The position numbers were made by a program, and so were the translations under genes. The notes beneath the pieces are model-generated. The model did not search any database and was not told the DNA's origin. It worked only from the letters and a program-made list of their open reading frames with translations. DNA of 64,000 bases from Amaranthus tricolor (taxonomy: Eukaryota; Streptophyta; Magnoliopsida; Caryophyllales; Amaranthaceae), in assembly GCF_026212465.1 (NCBI RefSeq), contig NC_080058.1:3621001-3685000 (forward strand), written 5' to 3'. Shown piece by piece: positions 23,262-35,198 of this stretch; the stretch's first letter is position 1, and each line of letters starts with the position of its first letter.

Positions 23262-23790
23262 TTGATGGAGATGTTACTCAATGAATACAAGTGGGTTGGC
23301 TCAAGTGGCGAGCAGCCATCAGGGTACTTTACAATAGGAAGTTTCCAAGTAGGTTAAAAGGTAAAATTTACCGAGTTGCAATCAAGCATGCTTTACTGTA
23401 TGAGACAAAATGTTAGTCTATAAAGAAGACTTTTGAACATATAATGAAAGTTACAAAAATGTGTATACTGAGGTGGATGTGCGCTAACACAATAATGAAT
23501 ATGATCAGAAACCATAAGTTTAGAGAGAAACTAAAGGTTGCCCTTATTTCTACAAAGATAATGCGTGAAAATAAATTGAGATGGTTTGGGCATATGTAGA
23601 GAAAGACTTTTGACGCCCCTATAAGGAGGATCAAAAACATCATAATAGAGGGTAAGAGAAGTCGAGGAAAACATAGAACGTGGGAGGAACAAATATAGAA
23701 TGACTTACATAACTTACACCTCTCTGAAGACCTGACTTGAGATTGGGGTAGTTGGAGGGACTTTATTCATGTCTTAGACTAGTAAAACTC
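23262..23790 (+). pseudogene. 3' end of an RTE-clade LINE (decayed)
   Basis: Translation, with several stops and shifts, gives KGKIYRVAIKHALLYETKC, MCILRWMCANT, NKLRWFGHM and PIRRI, in the order typical of the C-terminal end of plant RTE-type non-LTR retrotransposon ORFs (LRWFGHV-x-R is the usual core). The reverse transcriptase core is missing, consistent with 5' truncation. In-frame stops at C*SIKK, HM*RK and QI*ND show it is dead. Confidence 0.8.
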
Positions 23791-23878
23791 ATTCGCTTAC
23801 CAATGGATGATCTTGTTTATGCCTTTGCCTTTTTACATAGCATTCTTTTATTTGTTTATACCTAGATATTTTTATTTA

Positions 23879-24427
23879 TGCAAATTCCACATGGTAACTA
23901 TGAGATTTTGGGTATTTCACGTGGTAACCAAAACTTTTAAAAAATTCACACGGTAACCCTGAGATTTACCAAATTATTCCACTGTGACTTTTTTTCACAT
24001 AAAACGTTAGCAAACGTTAATTTCGAAACTTAAAGGCTGTTGTACGCCTATTTATGCGACTCATCATTTCAAATTCCATAAACCTTTTTTTCCCAAAACA
24101 TAAACTTTTAACTCTACCATTTTTCATCCAAATCACCATTTCAAATCATCTTGGGGGAAACAGTGTAATATAGATGAAAGATGGAAGAGTTAGAGTCTAT
24201 ATTTTGAGGAAAAAAGGTTAAAATTGATGGAATTAAAAATGGTGAGTCGCATAAATAAGAGTACAACAACCTTTAAGCTTCGAAATTAATATTTGCTAAT
24301 ATTTTACGTGTAAAAAGGTTATGGTGAAATAATTTGGTAAACCTCATGGTTACCGTTTGAATTTTTTAAAAGTTTTGGTTACCATGTGAAAAACTCAAAA
24401 CTTTAGAATTACCACGTAAAATTTTCC
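23879..24427. mobile_element. Mutator-type MITE, 549 bp, with perfect 9-bp target duplication
   Basis: It is flanked by TTTTATTTA at 23870-23878 and again at 24428-24436. The terminal inverted repeats are about 200 bp: left TGCAAATTCCACATGGTAA, right (complement) GGAAAATTTTACGTGGTAA. Matching blocks continue through CCAAAACTTTTAAAAAATTC, CGGTAACC, TTTACCAAATTATT and TTTATGCGACTCA. Long inverted repeats plus a 9-bp duplication are hallmarks of Mutator-like elements. There is no transposase, so it is non-autonomous. Confidence 0.9.
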
Positions 24428-25680
24428 TTTTATTTAATTATATGTATTTATTTATTTATATATATTTATTTATTTGTATGTTTTTTTACTACAAAAGTTT
24501 TTTCTGAGATAATATTTATGTCTATTTCTCAAGCTGATAAACTTGTAATAATGGTTATGAAGCTCATGATGATAGTTATGATTATCCCAAAAAATCGAAT
24601 CTTGTTTGAATGGAGAAACAAATATCACTCTTCAAGATTGATCATAGACTTGAAATTCACCTATCTTTCCTCTCATCTCATCCTACCTTATAAATCGTGG
24701 AAAAGGAAGTAAATTTTCCGCTTATAGGTATAGGTAAGCGTACGACTTGCATGAACGTCAACAATTTTAATGTATAAAATCAGTTAACTAAAAAAATCTG
24801 TGAATGATAGATGGAAAATTAAACAATAGGCGACACTAATTTAGGATATTTAGTTTATTGGGGCATTATTTTGGGATAAACCTCTAAAATTACGCCCTTA
24901 TTTAGTTTGTTCAAGTTTTATATGGATCCTTTGAAGTTTAAAGTGAAAGTAAGGTCATGGGAGGGGCAGAAATTTGTTGATCGATGTAACTGTGGAAAGC
25001 TAATCGACGACGACGATTCATTTCACCATTGCTGAAACATCTAAGGTATCACTTGCTAGACTTGATAATTTTGATTTTTTTATACTGATTAAATTTCGGT
25101 CTCCTTTATTAATGTTGAATTTCATTTCTTTGATTGGCGGGAAACGCAGTTAAATAGGTTTAGGCTAGAATTGAATGGAGGATTGACAGTTATTTCGTTG
25201 TTGATCTTTTGTCAACATTGTAGGCTGTATCTGATTGAAATATATTATCCACTAAATTTGCAGTCAGCAATATTTACGGTGCTAAATCTATTGGTTTTAT
25301 AGTAACTTCTGAAACTTCATTTGTAAAGTTATTAGAAGTATTTTAAGATTTGTTTTCCAAAGTCAATTCCTCAGCAAATATCAATCTCTCAAAGGATATG
25401 TAATTGTATTAGTTTTTGATGTGTTGGTTTTTATATTTTCTGTTTATAATATGATGTTTAGACATAGTTTAGTTATTAGTTGTGCAATTATACAACATTG
25501 TTTCATATACCAGACACACACACTAACCTGTCTAGAAAAAAAGTCGGTGAGAGAACAAATTACTAGTAGATATTGAAAGAATACGATAACAATACAGAAC
25601 TATCATAATAAACAACTTATTTTCAGTTTTTTAAATTTGGTACTTCTATTATCGACGTCCGTGAAATGCTAAGTAACTCT
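24428..25680. other. Non-coding region with one exon-like edge
   Basis: GC content rises around 24950-25046 and ends in a donor-like AAG/GTATCA, but the only ATG there opens a 7-codon frame. It might be a leader exon of an unrecognised transcript. Nothing else was recognised. Confidence 0.4.
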
Positions 25681-26560
25681 ACCATTTGAAGGAATGCTCG
25701 GACGAGCATGAGAATGGCTCAAGCATGTTGTTGTGACTCACATGGAGTGCTACTCGACAAGTTTAAACCTTGCTCATACAAGCAAGCTTTGCCTAAACAT
25801 GGGGTCCTGTCACCTGTGGCTAGCATGCATGCAAGATTTTAGGGTCTTTGAGGAATGATTCCCTTGACTGTTGAGTGGTTGAGGGATTCAAGAATGAGCG
25901 CTTGAGAAGGGATATATTTGGTCTTGAGGAGAAAATTGAAATGCCAAGTAACAAAACCAGTGTAAGGAGTGCTCGAATTTGCCAAATGGTTGGGCAAGGC
26001 TATGAATAGCAGATGCCAATTGCTTAGACTAGTGCTGTGTGGATTGAGAATGTTGTTGGGTGACTCATGTGGAGTGCTGCTCGAAAAAGATCAAACGTCG
26101 CTCTAACCAGCACTAGTTGTGCTCAAACGAGTACTTGACTACTCGGATGAGCAAGCGGTGTTAGAACATCAAGTCTTGCGCCTAGCATGTGTGAATATTC
26201 GAGGAATGTTTCTTATGATCTTTGAAATCTCGTAGAATGCCTCTTGAAGCTAGTGATTGAAGTGTCATGAAGTGTGGAACTTGGTGAATTAAATCTTACT
26301 CCAAGAGAAGCTCTAGAGTATAGTGGGAAGGGAGCACCACCAAAGATGCAAGAGTTTGGAATGCTAATGCAAATACCTAAACCATTGTGAAGAGAGTGCA
26401 AACACTAGAGTTAGAGAGAGCTATATTTGTGTTTTGTATTCTATTGTGTGTGCTAACACCATTATAGGTGTTGGCAAAAGTGAGTCTTTGATTAAGTTTG
26501 TATCTAGTTGTAACTGTGTATAATTTTATATAAGAAGTACAAATTATTTGTGGTTGATGT
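25681..26560. repeat. LTR-like degraded repeat with internal duplication
   Basis: Repeated GCTCG, CGAGCA and CAAGC words occur. The block GTGACTCAxxTGGAGTGCT occurs near 25733 and again near 26061. The right end has TTGTGTGTGCTAACACC and a T-rich tail. This resembles a solo or decayed retrotransposon LTR, but borders and family are not resolved. Related wording appears on the other strand at about 32.65-33.15 kb. Confidence 0.35.
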
Positions 26561-28161
26561 AAGGCTTTGTTTCTTTCTTTCTTTATTTTTGTGATCTCAC
26601 TCTCAAATTACAAAATATCATATGATACCAAAAAAACTTGTCTGTCCTCATTTTATTTCTTTATTTTTGTGATCTGACCCTCGCATTTATGGGGGACTTA
26701 CATTATTTTTCTTGTATGAGTTGGCTGAACTATGAAGACCACTGGATGGAGACGTGGTTTGATTGCGGTATGATTTTAGAGATGGTTTGTTGAAAGTAAT
26801 GTAATAAAGAGGAAACTACTTCTGTTATTATGTACTAGCTATAGTCAAAGTCCTACAACCTGGCCTGGTACCCTAGTTAACAAGTGGCAAAACAAGAATC
26901 ACTTGAACAAAAGAGATTGAGGAACTTTTGAAAAGTTTTTGTGTGATGTTTGTATTTTACTAACTCAAGCAAGCATAAAAGGAAACCTAATAGTATGACT
27001 CGTATCATCATTTATATATACTCCCTCCTAAAGATTAGACCAAGAGTTCCTTATATAGCATCGCTGGTCGCTTCTATGTTGTTATCATCCTCATTTTCTT
27101 TTACCAGATATGTTGTATAGTGTAAAATTTCTCTTTTTTGCTAATATGGGTTTGTCATACACATACTTTTGCTGTCAATATTCTAACAGCATTCTTTTTA
27201 TTTAATAAGGATGTAAGTCATTTTTGGAAGCTAGGTTTCAGGTTTAAGGACCACCATTTATTAGAGGAGTAATATGTTACTTTTGGGGTCAGGTTTCATG
27301 TGTAAGTTAGCCCCCTTACTTTGCCATCGATTATGATTTGTTTGAAACATTAGGTTAATTTTGATGTTCTTTTTAATCCATTGAACTTCAACATGGAAGG
27401 TTTTGGCCATGCAATCATCGTTTGTTTAGAATTGTTATCCTTTCTAGTTACAATCAAAAAGTTGTGTATGCGTGTGTGGTTCAGTAGTGGTTTTAGTTGT
27501 ATAGAACTTTGGTGCTTGTTTTTATTAGAGACACATATTAGACCATGTATTTTTTATTTTACTTGTTTCATGTCATTCCAACTCTGGAATTTCCAGTTCA
27601 ATTTGATATGTATGTGTGCGTTGGCTCAAAATACAGTAATGTGCTTTATTTTTCTGTTTGTATACTTGGAGATCAACATGGTCTAGTAGTAGCATACACT
27701 CCTTTTTTTTGATTTTCTTACATCTGAGTGAGTGCCAGAGATCATCATCCAATTGTTATCTTTATTGATGGTATACATTTGATACACTACAGTACATGAA
27801 AATCTATAGTTATGTATTGTGAATAAAGTTACTTTGGTTTGGGTACATTTTGTGTCATGTTTATCCTTCATTTGAGAACAAAGGCATCATGAGCTTTGAT
27901 TCAATTTCTGTGTTGAATGTGATTGGTTAACCGCCCTTGTTAGCATTAATCTTTAGCCGTAATGCTGTTGCATTTTCAATGATCAACGTCTTTTACTACC
28001 AGGCACTGATTTGGTTGTAGTGATGATGGAGGGCCAACCGGTCAACCTTCTTTCCTGTGTGTACTGCTCTTGGTGAATGACAGCTTTTGTAAAATGAAGT
28101 TTGTAAAACATATGGTACAACAACGTTCCCTTACCCCAATGCCATTAAGTGTCTTCCATCT
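26561..28161. other. Non-coding, T-rich on the plus strand
   Basis: The T-rich composition resembles intronic sequence on the plus strand, but no exon with a conserved motif was found. CTCCCTCC near 27025 may be a Stowaway-type end. Confidence 0.45.
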
Positions 28162-28306
28162 AAGGTGGGAGTTTGGAGGGTCGGATGTACGCAACCTTAT
28201 TCTTGTTAGTGAAACACTAATCAAGAGATTTTTTCCGATTGACCATTGGTAGCAAACATCATGTGTAGCTTCACATAAATAAGAAGCGTGCATGATATAA
28301 TGAGTG
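28162..28306 (+). mobile_element. Au-like SINE, best-preserved copy
   Basis: GGTGGGAGTTTGGAGGGTCG, GATGTACGCAACC, TTGTTAGTGAAACACTAATC, then GATTGACCATTGGTAGCAAA and CTTCACATAAATAAGAAGC occur in order. This is the fullest copy of the family in the window. Confidence 0.75.
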
Positions 28307-29469
28307 AGTTTACTAATAATTTTAAGTTACGGGATAAATACTTTACTAATAATTTAGTTAGGTAGCATTAATTATCTTCTCCCTGCACACAATTTGTGTA
28401 TATTGTTATGCATGCACCATGAGAAAAATACCTTCCTTGCGGAAGATACAGCACCAACTAACATTTGAATAAAAGGTGGACTCCAGCCATGCTATAAAGG
28501 GCATCACCTATTGACTATTTTCCTAGATAGATTGTCTGCTTTGGAATATAACTTCCTTCCTTTTTATTCTGTCTCCAAGATGCAGCTTTTTATGTGGTAT
28601 GTGTTTGTGTTCAGACTTCAGAGTTCAGACTGATGCTATTTAGTTTCTATCATGATATATATATATTTGGTCTATGTATATCTGACATTTTATCTGAAGT
28701 TATTTCCTGTATACATATTGCATTCTCATTCTCTTCAGTAGATAACCTGTTTCATTTAGCCTCCTGCTTAATATTGTGGCTGCAGAATAATTCACTCTTT
28801 AAATTTGCAGAAGATTTAAACATCATTCATGTTTTTGCTGGTTATAATATCATTCACTGATCAAACCCATGGAGACAAGTCTATTTCTTAGCCTTCATTG
28901 CCCCCTCTCCATTGGGCAAACATCACAATGATACCGGAGGAAGTGTTGCGCTAGTACCTTAGTGCATGAATTAAATCTACTGATTTATGACCACTGACCA
29001 GTTAAGTCTAAAGTAATTGCTGAATTCTTGGTCTTTAGTATTGATAATGTGGAAGAATTCAATGGGGCATAAGTGACATTCTTCTGTCCGTTTAAACTGC
29101 ATTGCATTTTATTGCTTTTGCACTGACATTGTTTTCTCAGTTGGTTTTGTCTTAATTGCTTTTTCCCTTTTCTTTTTCTTGGTCATTTTTGGTTCTTGCG
29201 ATCTTTTCTAAGAGATAGAGATTCATCATTTGTTTCAGGTGATGAAAACTGTGTGTCGGCAATCAGCACACTCAAAATGACTTCATGTGTTACTGGTGAT
29301 AGAAAATTACTTAAGATCTGTTTATTATTTTTGTGGCAGTCGTAGTTGCTTTCAAATTTTTATCGTATTCTTTCTTGTACTCTAGTCATGTCCACTCTCG
29401 ATGGAGCAATGGTTTTTAGTTTCTTTCATATCGGATCATAATGAACTATAATTAAATGGTTCTAAAATC
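28307..29469. other. Non-coding, nothing recognised
   Basis: AT-rich sequence with short frames only. Confidence 0.5.
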
Positions 29470-29605
29470 ATTTGCACCTCTTATTTTATGTGAAGTTATT
29501 GGTGATGATTGCAATCAAGGGTCAGCTGAAAATAACCTTTGTTATTATAATGAGGTTGCGTACATTCGACTTTGAAATACTGCCTAGTTGGGAGCCAGCT
29601 CACAT
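29470..29605 (-). mobile_element. Au-like SINE, inverted copy
   Basis: The reverse complement contains GTCGAATGTACGCAACC, GACCCTTGATTGCAATC and AACTTCACATAAAATAAGAG. The opposite orientation to the 28.2 kb copy gives an inverted pair about 1.2 kb apart. Confidence 0.68.
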
Positions 29606-30217
29606 TGGGATATTTCCATGTTCTAATCCTCGCACTTTTGTCATTTTGAAAGTTGCTTGGAAGCTTTGGCAATTCTGTTGTAGTCTGTGAGGTGCTTGTA
29701 CTAAGAATAAATTGGTCTGTAAGAGTTAAAACTGGTGCAGAATACTTTAATTTCTCCAGTTTTTACTATGTGTCAACATGATTGCCTCCCATAAGAGGCA
29801 TATATGCCTTTTAGCAGATATTCTTTGTTTTTACACTTGCTGCTCCCTACTAGCTATTGTACAATAATTGGATAAAATCCTGTATAACACGCAATGCTTC
29901 CACAAAATCACAATTTTCTGCACATTAATACGTTATCTACCTTTGCATGCTATATTTTTGGGTTCGTGAGGATTTTAATGATATGAAAGGATTCCTTTCA
30001 ATGTTGGTTACAATCTTTTTATTTGTCTTGCCTTGATTGTTATTCATGTCCTAGACTATTCTTGGGTTATTTTTGTATGATTATTGTTTGTGTCTTTATG
30101 ATTATTTATATTTCTTTTGTTTATGTTATTGGTTTTTATAACTTGTTTTGTCATGTCTTGTCTTGTTATTTGTCTTGCCTATGCTGTTACATGATTTGGG
30201 TTTTTTGTTTTTGTTTG
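29606..30217. other. Non-coding, nothing recognised
   Basis: T-rich, low-complexity sequence (runs of TTGT, CTTGT and TTTAT around 30000-30200). The short frames are compositional. Confidence 0.5.
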
Positions 30218-30362
30218 CAAGTCATCCTCGAGCCTAGGGGTTCACTTGCTGAAACTTCCTTTTCTCACTTGATAAGCGTATGGTCTTCGCAGGCTACCCT
30301 CTCCAAACCCTCATCATAGTCTCTATGTGCGAGATATACTGAATACGGTGATAACGATGATG
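30218..30362 (+). mobile_element. 3' tail of a LINE or SINE ending in (GAT)n
   Basis: The end GAGATATACTGAATACGGTG followed by ATAACGATGATGATG resembles the tail at 39.17 kb (GTACACTGAGTACAATGATG). Plant RTE LINEs and their SINE partners commonly end in ATACACTGGGTA followed by a trinucleotide tract. The upstream border is uncertain. Confidence 0.4.
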
Positions 30363-30604
30363 ATGCTTGGTAACAATCTTTTGGAGGCATTTCTCGTTAT
30401 GCTGTCTTGTTGATAGACAACTCGATCATAATTATTTTATCTCCTGTTTTTTTTAAGTGTTTGTTAGACATTTATCATTCTAACAAGGGTATATATTCCT
30501 TATTACACACTTCCATTCTCTTGATACAGATTAACTTCTAGTGACGAAAAAACTAGAAATTTTGAATAGAACGTTCTACAATATATGTAAATTTAAAATG
30601 GGTG

Positions 30605-30608
<4 letters not shown>

Positions 30609-30680
<72 letters not shown>
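30609..30680. repeat. (AT)n microsatellite
   Basis: An uninterrupted run of about 34 AT units ends in TATGTATA. Confidence 0.97.
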
Positions 30681-30681
<1 letters not shown>

Positions 30682-30928
30682 TCAATCTGATAAGATTAGT
30701 AAAATGGATAATATTGACATAGAAATCATGTTTCATTGTTTTTCGTTAATTTTGAACCTTGGGTGTTTGACAATTGGATATACTATAATAACTCTATTCA
30801 TTTAGTAGTATGGATTATTCTTCATTTATTACTTTTATCACATATTACAGTGCACTCTGTTAACTGTATGTGTAAAAATGACAATTGATATTTGACACAT
30901 TTTTGTTATTTATTTCAGATAATTCTAA

Positions 30929-31138
30929 CTCTTTGCTTCTGGAGTTGTGGTCATCCTTGATCAATTCCCGGTACTATATGGTAATGAGATTCAGTCATAC
31001 AGGCAACTTGACAACATTATTCAACAGCAAGTGTATGCTTACAATCACCTTACTAGTAAAAGTCATGACTCTATGACCCACTCAATGTCCTTTACTGCGA
31101 TCTTCGCAGCCTGGCAACTACCACCTACAGTGAATGAG
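30929..31138 (+). pseudogene. Isolated exon-like ORF of 70 codons, family unknown
   Basis: A frame opens after TAA at 30926 and reads VVVILDQFPVLYGNEIQSYR, then a Gln/Tyr-rich stretch, and ends AWQLPPTVNE at a donor-like GAG/GTAAAC. The same frame stays open to 31249. The amino-acid composition is balanced and protein-like, unlike the low-complexity frames around it. An acceptor-like TTTATTTCAG lies at about 30918, but splicing there would pass an in-frame TAA. No partner exon was found on either side. It may be a captured or relic gene fragment. I do not recognise the family. Confidence 0.35.
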
Positions 31139-31249
31139 GTAAACACATTCATTTATTCTTGGACTCAAATAACATCATACTCAGAGTTAGATTCAGCCAT
31201 AATGTTCTATTATTTAAACGCCATTAAGTTCCTTCTAGGTGAGATTTGA

Positions 31250-31816
31250 AGGTCCAAATACATGAATTACACTTGTAATATCAAAAATAGTCTCTGACTA
31301 ACCCTTGATTATATGGAAAAAATATTATAACTAAAATCTAAAAATAGGCTAGTACTGGAATTAAATGTGTTGTAGTGCTGCTCCAGCTATGATGAGAATG
31401 AATAGTTGGGAAAATCATTCATGATTGGGCATATGATAACAGTTGCTTATTTAATGAAACGTTTCCCAACTGTTAACCCTCTTATCATTAAATATAGATA
31501 ACCGTAGCCCCCATGTTATAAATTTTTGTATCAAATGGTGGTGAAAAATGAGAGGACGTGCAGGCTGTAAATGGAAGGTCTTGTACTGCTTTGGAATAAT
31601 GCATATATATATAATATATGTATATATATATGCTCTAGTTTTTAACTTAATTGCTTGATGTGAATTGTGAATTGATAAAAAACGCCTTTCTATATTTAGA
31701 TAACTAACAGGGAATGATGTATTAAAAGCATGTAAAAAACAAATTGTAGGAATCAAGTCAAGGGTACCATTGACGCCCTCCTCTCTTTTTCTAAAGGTTC
31801 AATGTAGTTTTTTTAT
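31250..31816. other. Non-coding, nothing recognised
   Basis: Includes a short TATATA-rich patch near 31603-31632. Confidence 0.5.
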
Positions 31817-31818
31817 TA

Positions 31819-31908
31819 GTCCCTCTGACCTATGAAAAAGCACTATATAACTCAAAAAATTCTCATATATTTTAGTCATATGATACTTTTTCATAAGGAA
31901 TGAGGGAG
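31819..31908. mobile_element. Stowaway-like MITE, 90 bp
   Basis: The left end GTCCCTCTGACCTATGAAAA and the reverse complement of the right end CTCCCTCATTCCTTATGAAA pair as terminal repeats, with TA on both sides (31817-31818 and 31909-31910). CTCCCTC ends with a TA duplication are the signature of Tc1/mariner-type Stowaway MITEs. Confidence 0.65.
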
Positions 31909-31910
31909 TA

Positions 31911-34900
31911 TATGTTTCTTCTTTTGACAGCCCCCCCTCCCTTTTTTATAGGTTCTATGTTGTTTTTTTTTGGTATAAGTTTCTTCTTTTTTCTAAAGGT
32001 TTTGTGTTGTTTTTTTAGAATATGTTTCTTCTTTTTAGGTGAGACTTAATATGTAAAAAGCTCTTAGAAACTAAACATCTCACCTTTCACTTAGTATGCA
32101 AAAATCCCACCTAGGAAAGCTTTTTGGGAATATGTTGCAAATTCTACCGGACTAACTATTGAAGGAGTATTTTAAATGTAGTGTTATTGTGATTTTAGCC
32201 ACTTTTTGCCTAAAGCGAGTTGTTCCTTTTTATATTAGTAAATATTAAGTCATTAGCTTTGTTGCCCTTATCCTGCTTCAAATTTCCGAGTTTATCAATC
32301 AATGAATGTATCGACTAGTCTAACTTCAACAATTTTGTTGCATTTAGGGGTGGTGCTTGATGGACAATTAGTTTGTAAATGAATTACAAACCACTAAATG
32401 ACCTAGTCAAAAACTCAAAATCAATTAAATCTGTCATAGGAAGTTCAAATACGGCGCACCTTGAAATAGATAGAACAAAACTTAGCTTGGATGATGCTAA
32501 AGATTTTAGCAACTGTCGTGAATACAGACACACACAAGTGAAGAAGATGAAAAGAGGAGAGAAAAACAGAGTCGACACAAATACACACACTAACAATGTT
32601 AATAAAAAATAACACAAAGTAGCCTCCTCCAATTTAAAAGATTTATTTAACTTGATGTTAATTCCACAATTACATTAAGTTTACACACTCTCAAACTCAC
32701 TCTTTAGAGTTTGGTTTACACTCCTATAGAGTTTACTCACAATACAAGCACAATTTCTCTCACAAAGGTTCTAACAACATAGAACAAAAAGATGCTTGCA
32801 CTCAACATCCTAGTCCTTCCGACTTTTGAACCGTCTTTTGTAAACCCAAGAGGTCAGAGAGAGCTTAAATTAGAATTCTGTAATATACTCACTACTAGCT
32901 AATATGGTTTTGATAGCTTTGCTTGACCGAGCAACTCATCTGCTCAGTTGAACATACCATCTGAAAGCCTACTGCTTGCTTGATGCTACTTGGCTTGTTC
33001 ATCAAGTAGCCTAAGGCTTACTTGAGCGCATTTTCTTCACCCTTATTTGCATCAAACTCTTGGCATATGTGAGCCTTTGCTTACTCATCAATACCCTCAT
33101 CAATGCAAGCCATTGCTTGCACAACAAGTGCTTAAACACGTCATCTCCAATTGATGATTTGGTTCTTGACTCAACAACAACTTTTAGGACTAGATTTATT
33201 TTGGGTGCTTAGCTTTTTTAAGAAAAGTAATATTGTGTGGTGTTTGTATTTTATATCATTATATTCGAAATATATTTTAAAACTTGTCTTTAAATTGTAA
33301 TTTATTATGTGTTGTAACTAATTATGTTAACTTCTTATGATATGAATATTAACTTATACAAATTCAAAATGTCTGTATAATGTTCAAGTATCTTGCGATT
33401 GTGATGATCTAATGCGGTAGTTGAGGTAAACAAAGAGTTAGAACAACACAGATACTGATTGTTCGAATGCCTTTGCTCCTTTATAATTGGTTGAGGTACG
33501 TATTTTTAATAGCTTGCGAGAACGTTAGCCATCATGCTATTGTGTCCTTTTAAATTTGTTATATTACGCTGATTGTAATGTAACAAATTCAAAGAGATAA
33601 ATGAAATAATCCATAACAAATCATGTTGGATACGGGAATTGAAGATGGATGTTTTCACATTAACCCAATTGAAAAGGAAGGAAAGGAGAAAGGTATTTGA
33701 CAACTAATTAATTCATAGTGGTTTACTTAAAGAGAATATGGATTATTGTTGAGATTATGGTTCTTAACTCCTCATTTAACCCATTACCTACCCCTTCCAC
33801 CGCTTTCCCTAAAAGAAAAAATGCTTGAAAAGTAGCTTACCTTAGATACTGAATATTTGTGTCATGCTATGATGAACAATTGACAATAAGGTGTTTTCTG
33901 TTTTGCCAACTGAGTGGTGTGAATCATATCATTTTTAAGTGGGTCCCATTAATGTATATAGTAGTAATACTTTCCTGTTGATTGCACTGAAGGAAATACA
34001 AAATCACTCTTTGTGGACTTTTGAAAAGTAGAAAATCTTATCTTGTGTTGCATTGAGTTTCTTACTGAAAGTCACAAGGAAAAACGTTATTTTTAGTAGA
34101 AGATTTAAAGAGACAAATTGTGTATGTTATCAGTATTTTTCATTTATTTTTAATATTTAGTGTTGATCCTCGATATAATCATATTAGTCTAATACTCTGA
34201 TATTTTATTTTGTGGCCAGAATTATGAAAAACTATTACAAGTATTTAAGTCAAATTTAAGTATCCGAATCTAAATAACAGAATAAATTCTAATATATAAA
34301 AAATAGGAATAATATCAGATGTGGGGAGTGGAGACCAAACTGTCTTTATCTTATGTTTAGTGTCATTTTAGATAGTCATCCATAACACTAATAATTTCCC
34401 AACCACACTTGCCGAGGCACTGATAAAATTTAAATTAAGTGATATGGATCTTTATTTATTTGTTTTTATTTAATTGATAGGGTTGAAATTTTTTGCGTAT
34501 TACGTGGCATAGTTTCACACTTCTAGGAGAGATAGCACGGCACAGCCTGTTACTGGTTGCGACCTTATGCCAGACATATGACCCACTTCGGCAGAAACCA
34601 CAACAATGCAACACAACACAAATTCCAAGTTTATGTAATAAACTCTTCCTTCGTTCTGAAGTACTTGTAACTGATAGTGATATGTTTAATAGAAAAATAT
34701 TATTGTCCGTGGCAAGTATAATGAAACAGAAAAAGTATATTACTGGAGAATGAAAATAAATTGAATACTTGTTACAATTATCAGCCTGATAAAATCTTTG
34801 TGAAATGAATCTAGTTCAGTTTTCTCTTTTCTTGCACGGGAAGAACTCCTATTGATCCTTCAGATTGAATTCAAAATAGGCTCTGATTTCTAGGATTGAG

Positions 34901-35070
34901 CTATAAGATCCAATCTTTAAATTGCTCTCTCTACTTGTGCAATTTTTTTTAAAGCCATAGACAAAAAAAAAATCAAATTGTCCACAACATTTAATGCTTT
35001 TATAATTTCTCCACACTGTTCCCTTCTTATTGCCATCTGTCATGGGTCACTTGGCTCAGCTTTGTTCCCA
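31911..35070. other. Non-coding region upstream of the LTPG gene
   Basis: It has a T-rich repeated motif (TTTCTTCTTTT...AGGTT...TGTTTTTTT at 31920-32035) and a possible relative of the 25.7-26.5 kb LTR-like repeat on the opposite strand (about 32650-33150, rich in GCTTG and AAGC words). Otherwise nothing was recognised. Confidence 0.45.
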
Positions 35071-35074
35071 CACT

Positions 35075-35080
35075 TATAAA
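35075..35080 (+). promoter_or_regulatory. Candidate TATA box of the LTPG gene
   Basis: TATAAA lies about 120 bp upstream of the start codon, in CACTTATAAAGTAGC. A start of transcription about 30 bp downstream would give a leader of roughly 90 bp. Confidence 0.5.
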
Positions 35081-35198
35081 GTAGCAAGCCCCATCGAGCA
35101 TTGATCACCCCCACTAACAAAAAGCTCAAGAGTGTTATGCCTCTGACCTTATTTCCTGTCCTTTTTACCTTTGTTTTCTTTTCCTGATATTATTAACA

